From positions 1 to 54,274 of the forward strand of contig CALCBD010000064.1 of assembly GCA_937897985.1 (NCBI GenBank): DNA of 54,274 nucleotides, written 5' to 3'. Within the stretch, counting starts at the first letter, position 1. Each line of letters starts with the position of its first letter. The stretch comes from an uncultured Paludibacter sp. GTDB lineage: Bacteria > Bacteroidota > Bacteroidia > Bacteroidales > Paludibacteraceae. Of this stretch, positions 36,245-44,422 are shown piece by piece. The notes under the pieces were generated by a model. That model saw nothing but the letters and a program-made list of their open reading frames with translations. It did not search any database and had not been told where the DNA came from. Position numbers and translations under genes: made by a program.

Positions 36245-38371
36245 TTATTTCTTTATAAATTTTCCTGTTCCTGACTTTTCACCTTTCAGATGAACCATAT
36301 ACACACCCGGTAATAAATTATTGACCGGAATGGTTAAATCGGGATAATTGTCAACAATACCTCCGTAAAATTGTCGGCCAACAGGATCGTACAGGGTAAT
36401 CGTACTACCAATGTCTTCTTTGGTAAGCTGGCGGACAAGTAAATTGTTGTTGTAATAATAAACCATTAACGAACCTGGCTTTTCAGTATCATCTTTTAAA
36501 GGCTTTTTAAACATCACGTAGAAACGTTCCGGTTTATCAGTCGGCGAAGCATTGAATGTATATGTTTTCTCGGTTTTAATATCAATCCATTTACCAATTT
36601 TATTATCTAAAATCCAAACACCTTCGGTTTCAAGACTCTCTTCATATTTTACACTTAATTTAAAATCACCACCTTCAAATGACGGTTCAAAATTTAACAT
36701 TACAGTATCTGTACTCAGTGGAACTCCATTGGCACTCAATTTACTTCCTGTAACTGATTTGGTATAAAGCTGAAATAAATTCCTGTCAGAAACATAAGCC
36801 TTTGCAATATCATAATCATCAGTTCCGGTGCTTGCATCTTCTCTCAAACCAATGGCAGCCATATCAAATAAGTTGTCATTTGTAGCAGGAGTTACCCTGA
36901 AAGCCACCTGATTTTTCACAGTTGTTGTTTTAACTCCTGTAGCCGCTGAGTTAGCAGCTGCATACATTCGGCCATCCGAAGCTTTAATTGTTTGAGGCTT
37001 ATTATGTGACACATCGGCATGTCTTTGCATATCCTTGGTAATGGTAAATGTTCCCGACTGGGCATTGTTTTTTGATAAGCGCACCATAAATATACTCATT
37101 GCAGGTATCTCTGTGACATCAGCAACAACAATACTATTTCCTGAACCTGTTATGGATAAAGGTAAATAGGTCGAAGCACCGGCCGGATAAACATAAATAT
37201 ATGGAACGAATTTTAAATTCGGATAACTTTCCATGCTTTGTGCAAGCAAACTTGTGGGAATAGGACATGTATATGAATTTCCGATTAGCAGATTGACAGT
37301 GTTTGTCAGTCCGGGACTACTGATTGTATTTGAGTACAATAAATCGTCAGCAAACAACTGTTCGGAATAAGGCGAAACAGTGTAAACCTTACCATCGAAA
37401 TGGTACTTTGACTTATCATATAAAGAAGGTTCGTCGCCTGTATACCACAACCCGTTTTCAGCCCTTAAAGTGGAATAATCAAACCCTTTGGGACGTGGTT
37501 TAATTAAATAAGCCTGAGCAGGAACTAATTTTTCGGCTGCAAGGTAAACATACTGGTCCTTATCAATTATGTTATCGGACGGAGAAGTATCCTTGTTTCC
37601 ATATATATAGGTAGTGTGTCCGAAATCTCCGTTGCTCAAAGGACGACGTACCCAGTTACCTGCAAAATAGCCCGACAGCTGAGTGTTTTTAAAAGGAGTA
37701 GCAAATCCGAACAAATTGGCTGTGCTTCCATCGGGGCGATAAATTGACATGTCACGTTCCACAACAACAGCACCCAAATCGACTAATGATGCCGAGTTAC
37801 CGGCACCTGTAATGCGTAGCGAAGCATCATAGGCATTGGTACCTTTTGCATCGGTTATCACATCCGAACGCAAAACCATTTTACCGGTTTTTGAATTCAC
37901 ACGATGCAGCGAAATAGCATCTATTCCCATTTTACCGGGTATAATCACCGAATCGTTTGTACTAATTTCGAAATTAGGAAAAGCCACATAACTTTGCCCA
38001 CGGTCAAACTCATTGATTGCACCCGATCTGGTTGTAATTGTACGGTTAACACCTCTGTCAGTTACAAAGCGAAATTTCCCTGTTGAAGTTCCTTTTGTGG
38101 TATTTCCATCTACGTCAAAAACATTGGTCAGTGCATCCTGATAAAAGTTACCTCCCAACTCGGTGATACCATTATGTACAATATTTACATTCCGACCTGC
38201 TACTGTAAACTGCCGCATGGCATCAGGTACAAAAAGAGAAACACCCGAAACGCCGTTAGGCGCTACGTTCATTGCTCCGGTATTTACAAAAGTGATATTA
38301 TCAACCTGAGCAAACAGTTCCTGAGTCATTACCAACAATAATAAAAATGTTGTAATTGAGAATTTATTCAT
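36245..38371 (-). CDS. Large secreted T9SS cargo protein of unknown function
   Basis: 708 aa from the ATG at 38371, where the signal peptide starts (MNKFSITTFLLLLVMTQELF); the frame opens at 38443 but the first 24 residues carry no signal. The body is beta-rich with TITGSGNSIVVADV-like strands and no enzyme motif. The C-terminus is a T9SS type A sorting domain (VYYYNNNLLVRQL, GSTITLYDPVGRQFYGG, NNLLPGVYMVHLKGEKSG), so it is exported across the outer membrane and probably anchored there. It precedes the CTERM-like protein and the giant fibre gene on the same strand, as a surface-structure operon would. Confidence 0.8.
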   Translation of the reverse strand: MNKFSITTFLLLLVMTQELFAQVDNITFVNTGAMNVAPNGVSGVSLFVPDAMRQFTVAGRNVNIVHNGITELGGNFYQDALTNVFDVDGNTTKGTSTGKFRFVTDRGVNRTITTRSGAINEFDRGQSYVAFPNFEISTNDSVIIPGKMGIDAISLHRVNSKTGKMVLRSDVITDAKGTNAYDASLRITGAGNSASLVDLGAVVVERDMSIYRPDGSTANLFGFATPFKNTQLSGYFAGNWVRRPLSNGDFGHTTYIYGNKDTSPSDNIIDKDQYVYLAAEKLVPAQAYLIKPRPKGFDYSTLRAENGLWYTGDEPSLYDKSKYHFDGKVYTVSPYSEQLFADDLLYSNTISSPGLTNTVNLLIGNSYTCPIPTSLLAQSMESYPNLKFVPYIYVYPAGASTYLPLSITGSGNSIVVADVTEIPAMSIFMVRLSKNNAQSGTFTITKDMQRHADVSHNKPQTIKASDGRMYAAANSAATGVKTTTVKNQVAFRVTPATNDNLFDMAAIGLREDASTGTDDYDIAKAYVSDRNLFQLYTKSVTGSKLSANGVPLSTDTVMLNFEPSFEGGDFKLSVKYEESLETEGVWILDNKIGKWIDIKTEKTYTFNASPTDKPERFYVMFKKPLKDDTEKPGSLMVYYYNNNLLVRQLTKEDIGSTITLYDPVGRQFYGGIVDNYPDLTIPVNNLLPGVYMVHLKGEKSGTGKFIKK

Positions 38372-38597
38372 GCGAAGTGAATGATTTATATTCTTTATAC
38401 CTTTTATATGACAATTTATGTATGAAACAGATTCACTTTTCAACCCACCTAAAAAGTTGAAATTTTAAAATTATCAATCTGAATTATTTAAGTTAATTAA
38501 TGAAATACAAATTTGTGATCATTTCAATTTGTTTAATAATCATACCCGAAATTTTTAAAATTCAATTTTCAAAAAATTAAGGGTGTTTGTGTGATTG

Positions 38598-38645
38598 AAA
38601 AAAATCATCGAATAATTTTAAGTCTCCTGTAAAATTATTCGATGA
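38598..38645 (-). terminator. Intrinsic terminator after the OmpA-family gene
   Basis: TCATCGAATAATTTTA and TAAAATTATTCGATGA form a 16-bp perfect stem with a 9-base loop; on the minus strand a T-run follows (complement of 38598-38604). It ends the OmpA-family transcript, so the genes from 38371 downward have a separate promoter. Confidence 0.85.
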
Positions 38646-38657
38646 CGATTTGAAATA

Positions 38658-40028
38658 TTATTCGTTAAAGTAGAAATTACATCTGCGATTCATACGATTT
38701 TCGCCAAGCATGTCAATGATTTTTCCTTTACCATTGGCAATAATTCTGGAAGGAGAAACCTTGTAAACCCGAACAAGGTAATCCTTCACAATATCTGCTC
38801 TTTTCTGACTCAGGCGCTGGTTATATTCCACATTACCCACATTATCGGCAAAGCCTCTGATTTCGAGCAATAAAAGAGGATCGGTATTCAGTTTGACAGC
38901 CACAGTTCTGATCATATCAAGTGCCTGCTGATCCAAATCATATTTATTAAATCCAAAATAAACAGTACCAAAGCCGTTTACATTTACACCACGAATAGTT
39001 ACACCCCAATAATCCACAGCTTTATTTTTGGCTGTATCGGGTTCTTTATCTCTGGAGTTCGGCACACCATCACCATCATCATCTCCGTTTGGATTTTTTA
39101 CGGTTACTACTGCCGGTTTTTCTTCTTTTACCGGAACTGGCTGAGGAGCAGTTTCAGGTTCAATTTTTGGCAAAGTACCCAATTCAAGAGCTTTTTCAAT
39201 TTTTTCAATTTTTGGTTTTATCTGGTTTACTTCCTGACGCAATGAATCAACTTTTGTCTGCAATGAATCGGCTTTTGCCTTTGCCTGACGTGCAGGAATC
39301 ATTGCTTCTTCGGGCTGATAAATTTTATCATTCAGATTTCGTGCATGGTCTTTACGATTTGCATTAAATTTCCAGCGCACCAAAACTGTGGCAAGCGAAA
39401 CAAAATCATTGGTTACGCCTTTGTAATTATATTTACTTAGTCCATTATCATCCAGCAAATTACCTTCGAGATTATCTTTGTTGTGTGATCTGTATTGCAA
39501 TTTAAAACCCAGTGCTATTGATTTTGTATAATTATATTCCAGAATTGCTCCAACCGGCACAGTAATAGCCAACCCGTTTTTAAGTGGAATACCTACAGTT
39601 GAGTTGTTACCGTAAATCATCGAATTGTAAAAAGCCAATCCGCCTCCTAAAGTACCCCAAATTCCCCAACGGGTATCAATATCTCTGGAAAATAAATTTA
39701 ACACATTAATCGAAAGGTAAGCATTAAAGTGATTCAGATCACTTGTAAAATAATCGTTTCCCTGCTTCGCGCTCAGTGGTAAATGGTAATATTCAACACC
39801 AAGACCCCATACAGGAGTGAAATTGTATTCTACTGAACCTCCGTACGATAAATGAAAATCACCGTTTGGAACTACACTGTTGTAATTCTGATACATATCA
39901 CCATCAAACTGATTAATACCGGTTTCTAAGGTAAACGACCAGTTTGATTTGTCGGAATGTTTCCTTAACTGAGCAAAAGTAATGCACGATATAAATAATA
40001 AAACGATAAAAAGTAAATGCTTCTTCAT
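38658..40028 (-). CDS. OmpA-family outer-membrane protein (barrel plus OmpA-C domain)
   Basis: 456 aa with a signal peptide (KKHLLFIVLLFISCITFAQ). N-terminal beta-barrel (about residues 30-220), a coiled-coil-like linker (ADSLQTKVDSLRQEVNQI, then PKIEKIEKALEL), a calcium-type TSP3 segment (NGDDDGDGVPNSRDKEPDT) and a C-terminal OmpA/MotB domain (LLEIRGFADNVGNVEYNQRL, SQKRADIVKDYL, RIIANGKGK) that binds peptidoglycan. It links the outer membrane to the wall and may anchor the neighbouring surface cluster, though its own terminator shows it is a separate transcript. Confidence 0.92.
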   Translation of the reverse strand: MKKHLLFIVLLFISCITFAQLRKHSDKSNWSFTLETGINQFDGDMYQNYNSVVPNGDFHLSYGGSVEYNFTPVWGLGVEYYHLPLSAKQGNDYFTSDLNHFNAYLSINVLNLFSRDIDTRWGIWGTLGGGLAFYNSMIYGNNSTVGIPLKNGLAITVPVGAILEYNYTKSIALGFKLQYRSHNKDNLEGNLLDDNGLSKYNYKGVTNDFVSLATVLVRWKFNANRKDHARNLNDKIYQPEEAMIPARQAKAKADSLQTKVDSLRQEVNQIKPKIEKIEKALELGTLPKIEPETAPQPVPVKEEKPAVVTVKNPNGDDDGDGVPNSRDKEPDTAKNKAVDYWGVTIRGVNVNGFGTVYFGFNKYDLDQQALDMIRTVAVKLNTDPLLLLEIRGFADNVGNVEYNQRLSQKRADIVKDYLVRVYKVSPSRIIANGKGKIIDMLGENRMNRRCNFYFNE

Positions 40029-40398
40029 GAATAAATTGAAAATATATAAATTATTTAGAGCAATCCGGAATAAAAGAACTGTTCGAACAAAAAAAATTCA
40101 GTTACAGATTTCTGCAAAAATCAAAACTATATAAAAATATTTAATATCGCTAAAACGCATTCTTAATTAATTAGTTTTGTTAAAAATCAATTTTTCCGAC
40201 AAAAGTAATCAACTTTTTTCGAAACATAAAATTTTTTTTATGTATAGAATATAAATTTACTGTTAATTTATGTGAATTATATGGCTAAAAATAAACTTTA
40301 TTTTACTGTATATCTGTTATTTAATTCGTGTTTTTTGTGTTTTTAACAATTAAAAAACTGTAATAATTACTACATTATTTTGTAATAATTTTTTTATT

Positions 40399-40433
40399 AA
40401 ATATATGCTGAATTTCAAATTCAGCATATATTT
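40399..40433. promoter_or_regulatory. 35-nt near-perfect palindrome in the gap before the AraC-type gene
   Basis: Two 17-base arms (left AAATATATGCTGAATTT) are exact complements around one central C. On its right edge, TATTTTTGC at 40429-40437 matches a -7 box, so it may be an operator over a promoter, or a hairpin at the start of a transcript. The nearest plus gene starts 600 bases later. The rest of the 40029-41031 gap is AT-rich with only one doubtful small ORF. Confidence 0.5.
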
Positions 40434-40645
40434 TTGCATTTCGGGGGTTTTAGAGAGCGAAATTCTTTACCCTGATTTTCAACTTAAAAAAAGAAATCGG
40501 ATAAATTTATAAACAACATGTATGTTTTAAAATGAAATCAACAAATTTGATTTCGAACACAATTTAAAGGCAAATAAATAAAAACACATTAAATATAATT
40601 ACTTTTTTATATCCGTTTTATAAAATACGTATTATTTTAAATTTA

Positions 40646-40747
40646 ATGAAAATAAAAAATATCTTTAAAAAAAAATCATTTTTAACACTATGTATAATAG
40701 AATTATTATTACATTTGCTTCTGAATTCGGTTTTGATTTTAACTTAA
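40646..40747 (+). CDS. Possible 33-aa membrane microprotein
   Basis: ATG AAA ATA ... TAA encodes a basic start (MKIKNIFKKKSFLTL) followed by a Leu/Ile-rich run (CIIELLLHLLLNSVLILT), the layout of a small membrane protein. It lies in a 1-kb gap downstream of the 35-nt palindrome. In such AT-rich DNA this could be chance; there is no clear ribosome binding site or promoter. Confidence 0.25.
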   Translation: MKIKNIFKKKSFLTLCIIELLLHLLLNSVLILT

Positions 40748-41031
40748 AAAAGTCGCAAAAGGTCTTACAGTATTTTTGAGTGTATGTGTTTTAACAATGA
40801 TTGTTTTCAGGTTTTTTAATTAGTTTTTAATTAATAAATTTAACAAATCGAACACAAAACATTTCCGTAAAAGAACTTTTTTGTCTTTGTAAATTCAAAA
40901 TCCGGAAAATGAAGAATGTAAATGCATATTGATTCGAAATGGTTGAATAAATTTACATTTTGTGTGAGCTGATTGTTTTTTAGCTGAAGGTTGAGGTATT
41001 TAATTTTTTGTTGTTGTTTTATCGGTTCAAT

Positions 41032-42264
41032 ATGTTAAGTTATTCTTCAATAAGCTTTTCCGTCGATTTATTAACAATTCTTCTATCCATTGTGTTATTG
41101 GCAAATAACCGGAAAAAGAATAAATCGATTATTTATCTCAGCCTTTTTTTAATCATTTCTGCCTTATATATAATTGTTAGCTTATTCTTCAATTTTGGTG
41201 GAAACATCTACGTAATGGCAGTTTTGACCAATAACATTGCTCCGCTGTTTTTCCTTTTAGGTCCATTGTACTATTTTTTCGTAAGAGGAATGACAAAAAA
41301 CAATCATTCGATTACAAAAAAGGATATCATTCATTTTATTCCATTTTTCATTAGTCTGATTCAGGTAATCCCTTACTGGTTTACAAGTTTCGATTACAAA
41401 ATACATGTAAACCAAATAATTACCCAGAATTTTGACGCATATAAACATTTCGATTTCGGATATTTCTATCCACATTTGTACAACATTTATGCACGTGCAA
41501 TTCTGATGTTTGGTTATACCTTCTATTCGCTGATATTAATAATTAAGTCGTGGAGAAAAGAAAAGGAAACATTTAAAAATATCCGAACCGAATACATTAA
41601 TGTTTACAATGGTTTGTTTTTCATTACTGTGGTAGTTTTATTTGTTTCGGTTATTCTGATTTATCTATCCCAACTGATTCTGACATTCGGAAACGAAAAC
41701 AATGAAGCTTTCAATATTATCGAACTGATTATCAGGGTTATTTTTGCCTCATACATATTTATACCATTATTCTTTATTATCAATCCAAAGCTGATTCATG
41801 ATTTTACTGTTGTTTACTGGGAACTTGAAGAAACTGACGAAACAGAAATATCAGAATCAGACAACAACGAATCAGACGATTATAACAACAAGCATTTCAG
41901 TGAGATAGAAAACGAAAGATTCAGACTATTGAGTGTCGAGGTAATGAATTATTTATTGACAAAAAAACCATTCCTGCGCCCCGATTTCAAAGTTCATGAC
42001 ATTTGTATCGACCTGAATATTCCGAGACATCATGTTCAGGAAATAATTAATCATATTCTGAAAACCAATTTTGCGGATTTAAAAAACAAACTTCGGATTG
42101 ATTATGCGAAAGAGTTACTCATGTCAAATACTTCGAAAAATATTTCGTTTGAAGGAATTGGCCAGAAAGCCGGTTTTACCTCAAATTCCAACTTTTACAA
42201 AATATTCAGAGAAACTACCGGTCTGACACCCAGTCAATGGGTTAAGGAAAACCGTTTAAAATAA
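41032..42264 (+). CDS. Membrane-anchored AraC-type transcriptional regulator
   Basis: 410 aa from ATG 41032 (an in-frame TTG at 41008 is less likely). The N-terminal 250 residues hold about seven membrane helices (DLLTILLSIVLLANN, IIYLSLFLIISALYIIVSLFF, PLFFLLGPLYYFFVRG and so on). An acidic linker (EETDETEISESDNNESDD) leads to a C-terminal AraC helix-turn-helix domain (FADLKNKLRIDYAKELL, SFEGIGQKAGFTSNSNFYKIFRETTGLTPSQW in parts). Such proteins sense something at the membrane and bind DNA directly. It is divergent from the OmpA gene and the surface cluster, which are possible targets; no regulon can be read from the sequence. Confidence 0.85.
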   Translation: MLSYSSISFSVDLLTILLSIVLLANNRKKNKSIIYLSLFLIISALYIIVSLFFNFGGNIYVMAVLTNNIAPLFFLLGPLYYFFVRGMTKNNHSITKKDIIHFIPFFISLIQVIPYWFTSFDYKIHVNQIITQNFDAYKHFDFGYFYPHLYNIYARAILMFGYTFYSLILIIKSWRKEKETFKNIRTEYINVYNGLFFITVVVLFVSVILIYLSQLILTFGNENNEAFNIIELIIRVIFASYIFIPLFFIINPKLIHDFTVVYWELEETDETEISESDNNESDDYNNKHFSEIENERFRLLSVEVMNYLLTKKPFLRPDFKVHDICIDLNIPRHHVQEIINHILKTNFADLKNKLRIDYAKELLMSNTSKNISFEGIGQKAGFTSNSNFYKIFRETTGLTPSQWVKENRLK

Positions 42265-42535
42265 AAAACTTCCGGTATCGTTAGTTAAAATTAAATTCGG
42301 ATTCATTGCGGTTTGTTATATTTTTCAGGATTTCCCCGCTTTATTATGCATCAAAATAATTCACTGTTATATTGCAGAATAAACTAACACTTTATACCAT
42401 TGGGTCCGATTCTGTTTTTTATTCCGTTTTAATCTCCTGAATGATAAGTTTTTTTGAATTTATGAACCATTTTCACTTTCGGACTGTTCATATACAGACA
42501 GGTTTTGTTCATTAATTAATTAATTATCTGATTTT

Positions 42536-43291
42536 ATGTGTTTTACAGTAGCAGTTGTCCGCGAAAACGTCAAAGAAACAACTGAAAAATTTATAAACAA
42601 ATTTTCATCAGCTGACAAAAGGAAATATGAAGATACGATTGAAACCGAAATTCCTGAATTCTATTTAATCAGCGGTTTTTCTCATCCAAAATTGTCCGTT
42701 ATTGGCCCGAAAGGAATAACTCTTAAAGAATGGGGATTAATACCGGGCTGGACAAAATCGAAAAATGATGCACTCGAACTCAGGGATAAAACATTAAATG
42801 CTAAAGCCGAAACAATTTTCGAAAAAGCTTCTTTTCAACAGAACATCCTTTCAAACAGATGTTTATTGCCTGTGAGCGGATTTTTTGAATGGCATGACTT
42901 CAACGGCCGAAAATATCCTTATTATATTCAACCTTCCGATGCTCCCGGTTTTTTATTAGCATCGGTATATGATTGTTGGGTAGACAGATCCACCGGTGAA
43001 GTTTACGATACATTCAGCATCGTAACCACTGCCGCAAATCCTCTGATGGAACAAATTCATAATCTAAAAAAAAGAATGCCACTTATTTTGGACCCTGAAA
43101 CAGCTTACCGTTGGATAGACTCAACAACTACAACCGCGCAAATCAAATCATTTTTCAGTCCTTATGATGAGAATAAAATGAAAGCACATTCAATCTCGAA
43201 AACTGCAGCAAATCCATCAATCAACCGCAATTTTAAAGAAATAACCAATCCGGTTTTTTATCCTGAACTGAATCAGCAAAGCTTGTTTTAG
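42536..43291 (+). CDS. SRAP-domain protein (YedK/HMCES type)
   Basis: 251 aa beginning MCFTVAVVRENV: the invariant Cys2, exposed after Met removal, forms a covalent bond to abasic sites in single-stranded DNA. Other landmarks are SGFSHPKLSVIGPKG, LKEWGLIPGW, RCLLPVSGFFEWHD (with the catalytic Glu), and FSIVTTAANPLMEQIHNLKKRMPLIL in parts, where the His lies. The protein shields and later resolves abasic lesions. The gene stands alone with a 270-base gap before and a 600-base gap after it; the latter shows no coding features. Confidence 0.92.
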   Translation: MCFTVAVVRENVKETTEKFINKFSSADKRKYEDTIETEIPEFYLISGFSHPKLSVIGPKGITLKEWGLIPGWTKSKNDALELRDKTLNAKAETIFEKASFQQNILSNRCLLPVSGFFEWHDFNGRKYPYYIQPSDAPGFLLASVYDCWVDRSTGEVYDTFSIVTTAANPLMEQIHNLKKRMPLILDPETAYRWIDSTTTTAQIKSFFSPYDENKMKAHSISKTAANPSINRNFKEITNPVFYPELNQQSLF

Positions 43292-43861
43292 ACTGACAAA
43301 ACACATTCCTAAGAATAATATTCCTTTTTATATCAGAAGTTGATAATTTTTGATAAGTTATCATATTAAATAATTCACATTTATTCTTCTTTAATCCGGG
43401 CAAATTTAAATTCTGTTGACTTCAGTTTTATTCCGTTGAAGGAATTTAAATCCGAATCAAATCAGTTTTAAACATATTATTATCAGCCTTAATCAGTTGA
43501 ATTCAAATAAATCAGCGTTCTGTTTTTTGTCGTGTACTGTATCAAAAATTTAAAATTAATACGAATCATGGGTTGAAAAAATTTTTTGGTATATGCTTAT
43601 CCAAATAAGAAGTCAGGGCTATCCTCGTGAATTAATGTATTAAACTGTGTAGCTATGACATCTAAATATCGGGAAAAAAATCAGATAAACAGAAACGTCT
43701 GACTGATTAAACTATTTCGTCACCTGATTCGCATAATTTATAAATCACGTATTTATTCGGTTTTCAGGTGAAATTAAACCGCAAATCTGTGCAGAACTGA
43801 CTTTTTTATCAATGTAAATACATTTTTTCCTGACAGAACGATATTGTAAAATATATTTATA
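43292..43861. other. Intergenic, no gene recognised
   Basis: A 570-base AT-rich gap. It holds a short perfect palindrome (TGATAAGTTATCA near 43350) and no convincing open frame, RNA gene or terminator. The GNAT promoter lies at its right end. Confidence 0.55.
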
Positions 43862-43870
43862 TAAATTTGC
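43862..43870 (+). promoter_or_regulatory. Promoter -7 box for the GNAT-ovoA operon
   Basis: TAAATTTGC is an exact TAnnTTTG match followed by C. Transcription would start near 43877, so the TTG at 43867 cannot be the start codon and the ATG at 43888 is. The leader would be very short, about 11 bases. Confidence 0.5.
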
Positions 43871-43887
43871 AAAAACTTATTTCGAAA

Positions 43888-44418
43888 ATGATAAAGTTGA
43901 AGGAAACAAACTCAGTAAGTTACTCCGGTGAAATTATAAGTCTGTATACCGATTGTTTTTCAAAAGGATTTTCACAACAATTCATAGATCAAACTGAACT
44001 GCATCAATATATAGCTTTTATACTTAAAAACGGTACTGCGCTGTTAGCTATTGAAAATGAAAAGATTGAGGGAGCGTTACTCAGTTATCCGATGGGTTTT
44101 GATCCCGATATACCTGAAATAATTAAGTCCGGATTTGATATAAATAAATCTGTCTACATCGCTGAATTGATGGTAAGTGAAGCATTACGCGGACAGGGAA
44201 TCGGTCTGAATTTGATGAATGAATTTCTGAATTCAACAGATAAAAGCACTTATAAAGATGCTTTTATCCGGGTATGGGAATTAAACTTACCTGCACTCGA
44301 ACTTTATAAAAAACTGGGGTTTTCACCTGTAGCTTCTATCATACAAACGAAGAAAAATATTGGTGATAATGGAATTTTTGAAATGAAGAAGCTATATTTA
44401 CACAAAAAATTAATTTGA
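43888..44418 (+). CDS. GNAT-family N-acetyltransferase
   Basis: 176 aa from ATG 43888. The fold is recognisable: AYIAELMVSEALRGQGIGLNLMNEFL contains the acetyl-CoA pyrophosphate loop (RGQGIG), followed by ALELYKKLGFSPVASI. It transfers an acetyl group from acetyl-CoA to an amine; the acceptor is unknown. The stop is 4 bases before the ovoA start, so translation is coupled and the acceptor may relate to ovothiol or its precursors, which is inference from position only. Confidence 0.88.
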   Translation: MIKLKETNSVSYSGEIISLYTDCFSKGFSQQFIDQTELHQYIAFILKNGTALLAIENEKIEGALLSYPMGFDPDIPEIIKSGFDINKSVYIAELMVSEALRGQGIGLNLMNEFLNSTDKSTYKDAFIRVWELNLPALELYKKLGFSPVASIIQTKKNIGDNGIFEMKKLYLHKKLI

Positions 44419-44422
44419 TTCA

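Noticed and set aside
38372..38443. Extra 24 residues at the start of the T9SS cargo gene
   Set aside because: They precede the signal peptide MNKFSITTFLLLL, so the ATG at 38371 is the start.
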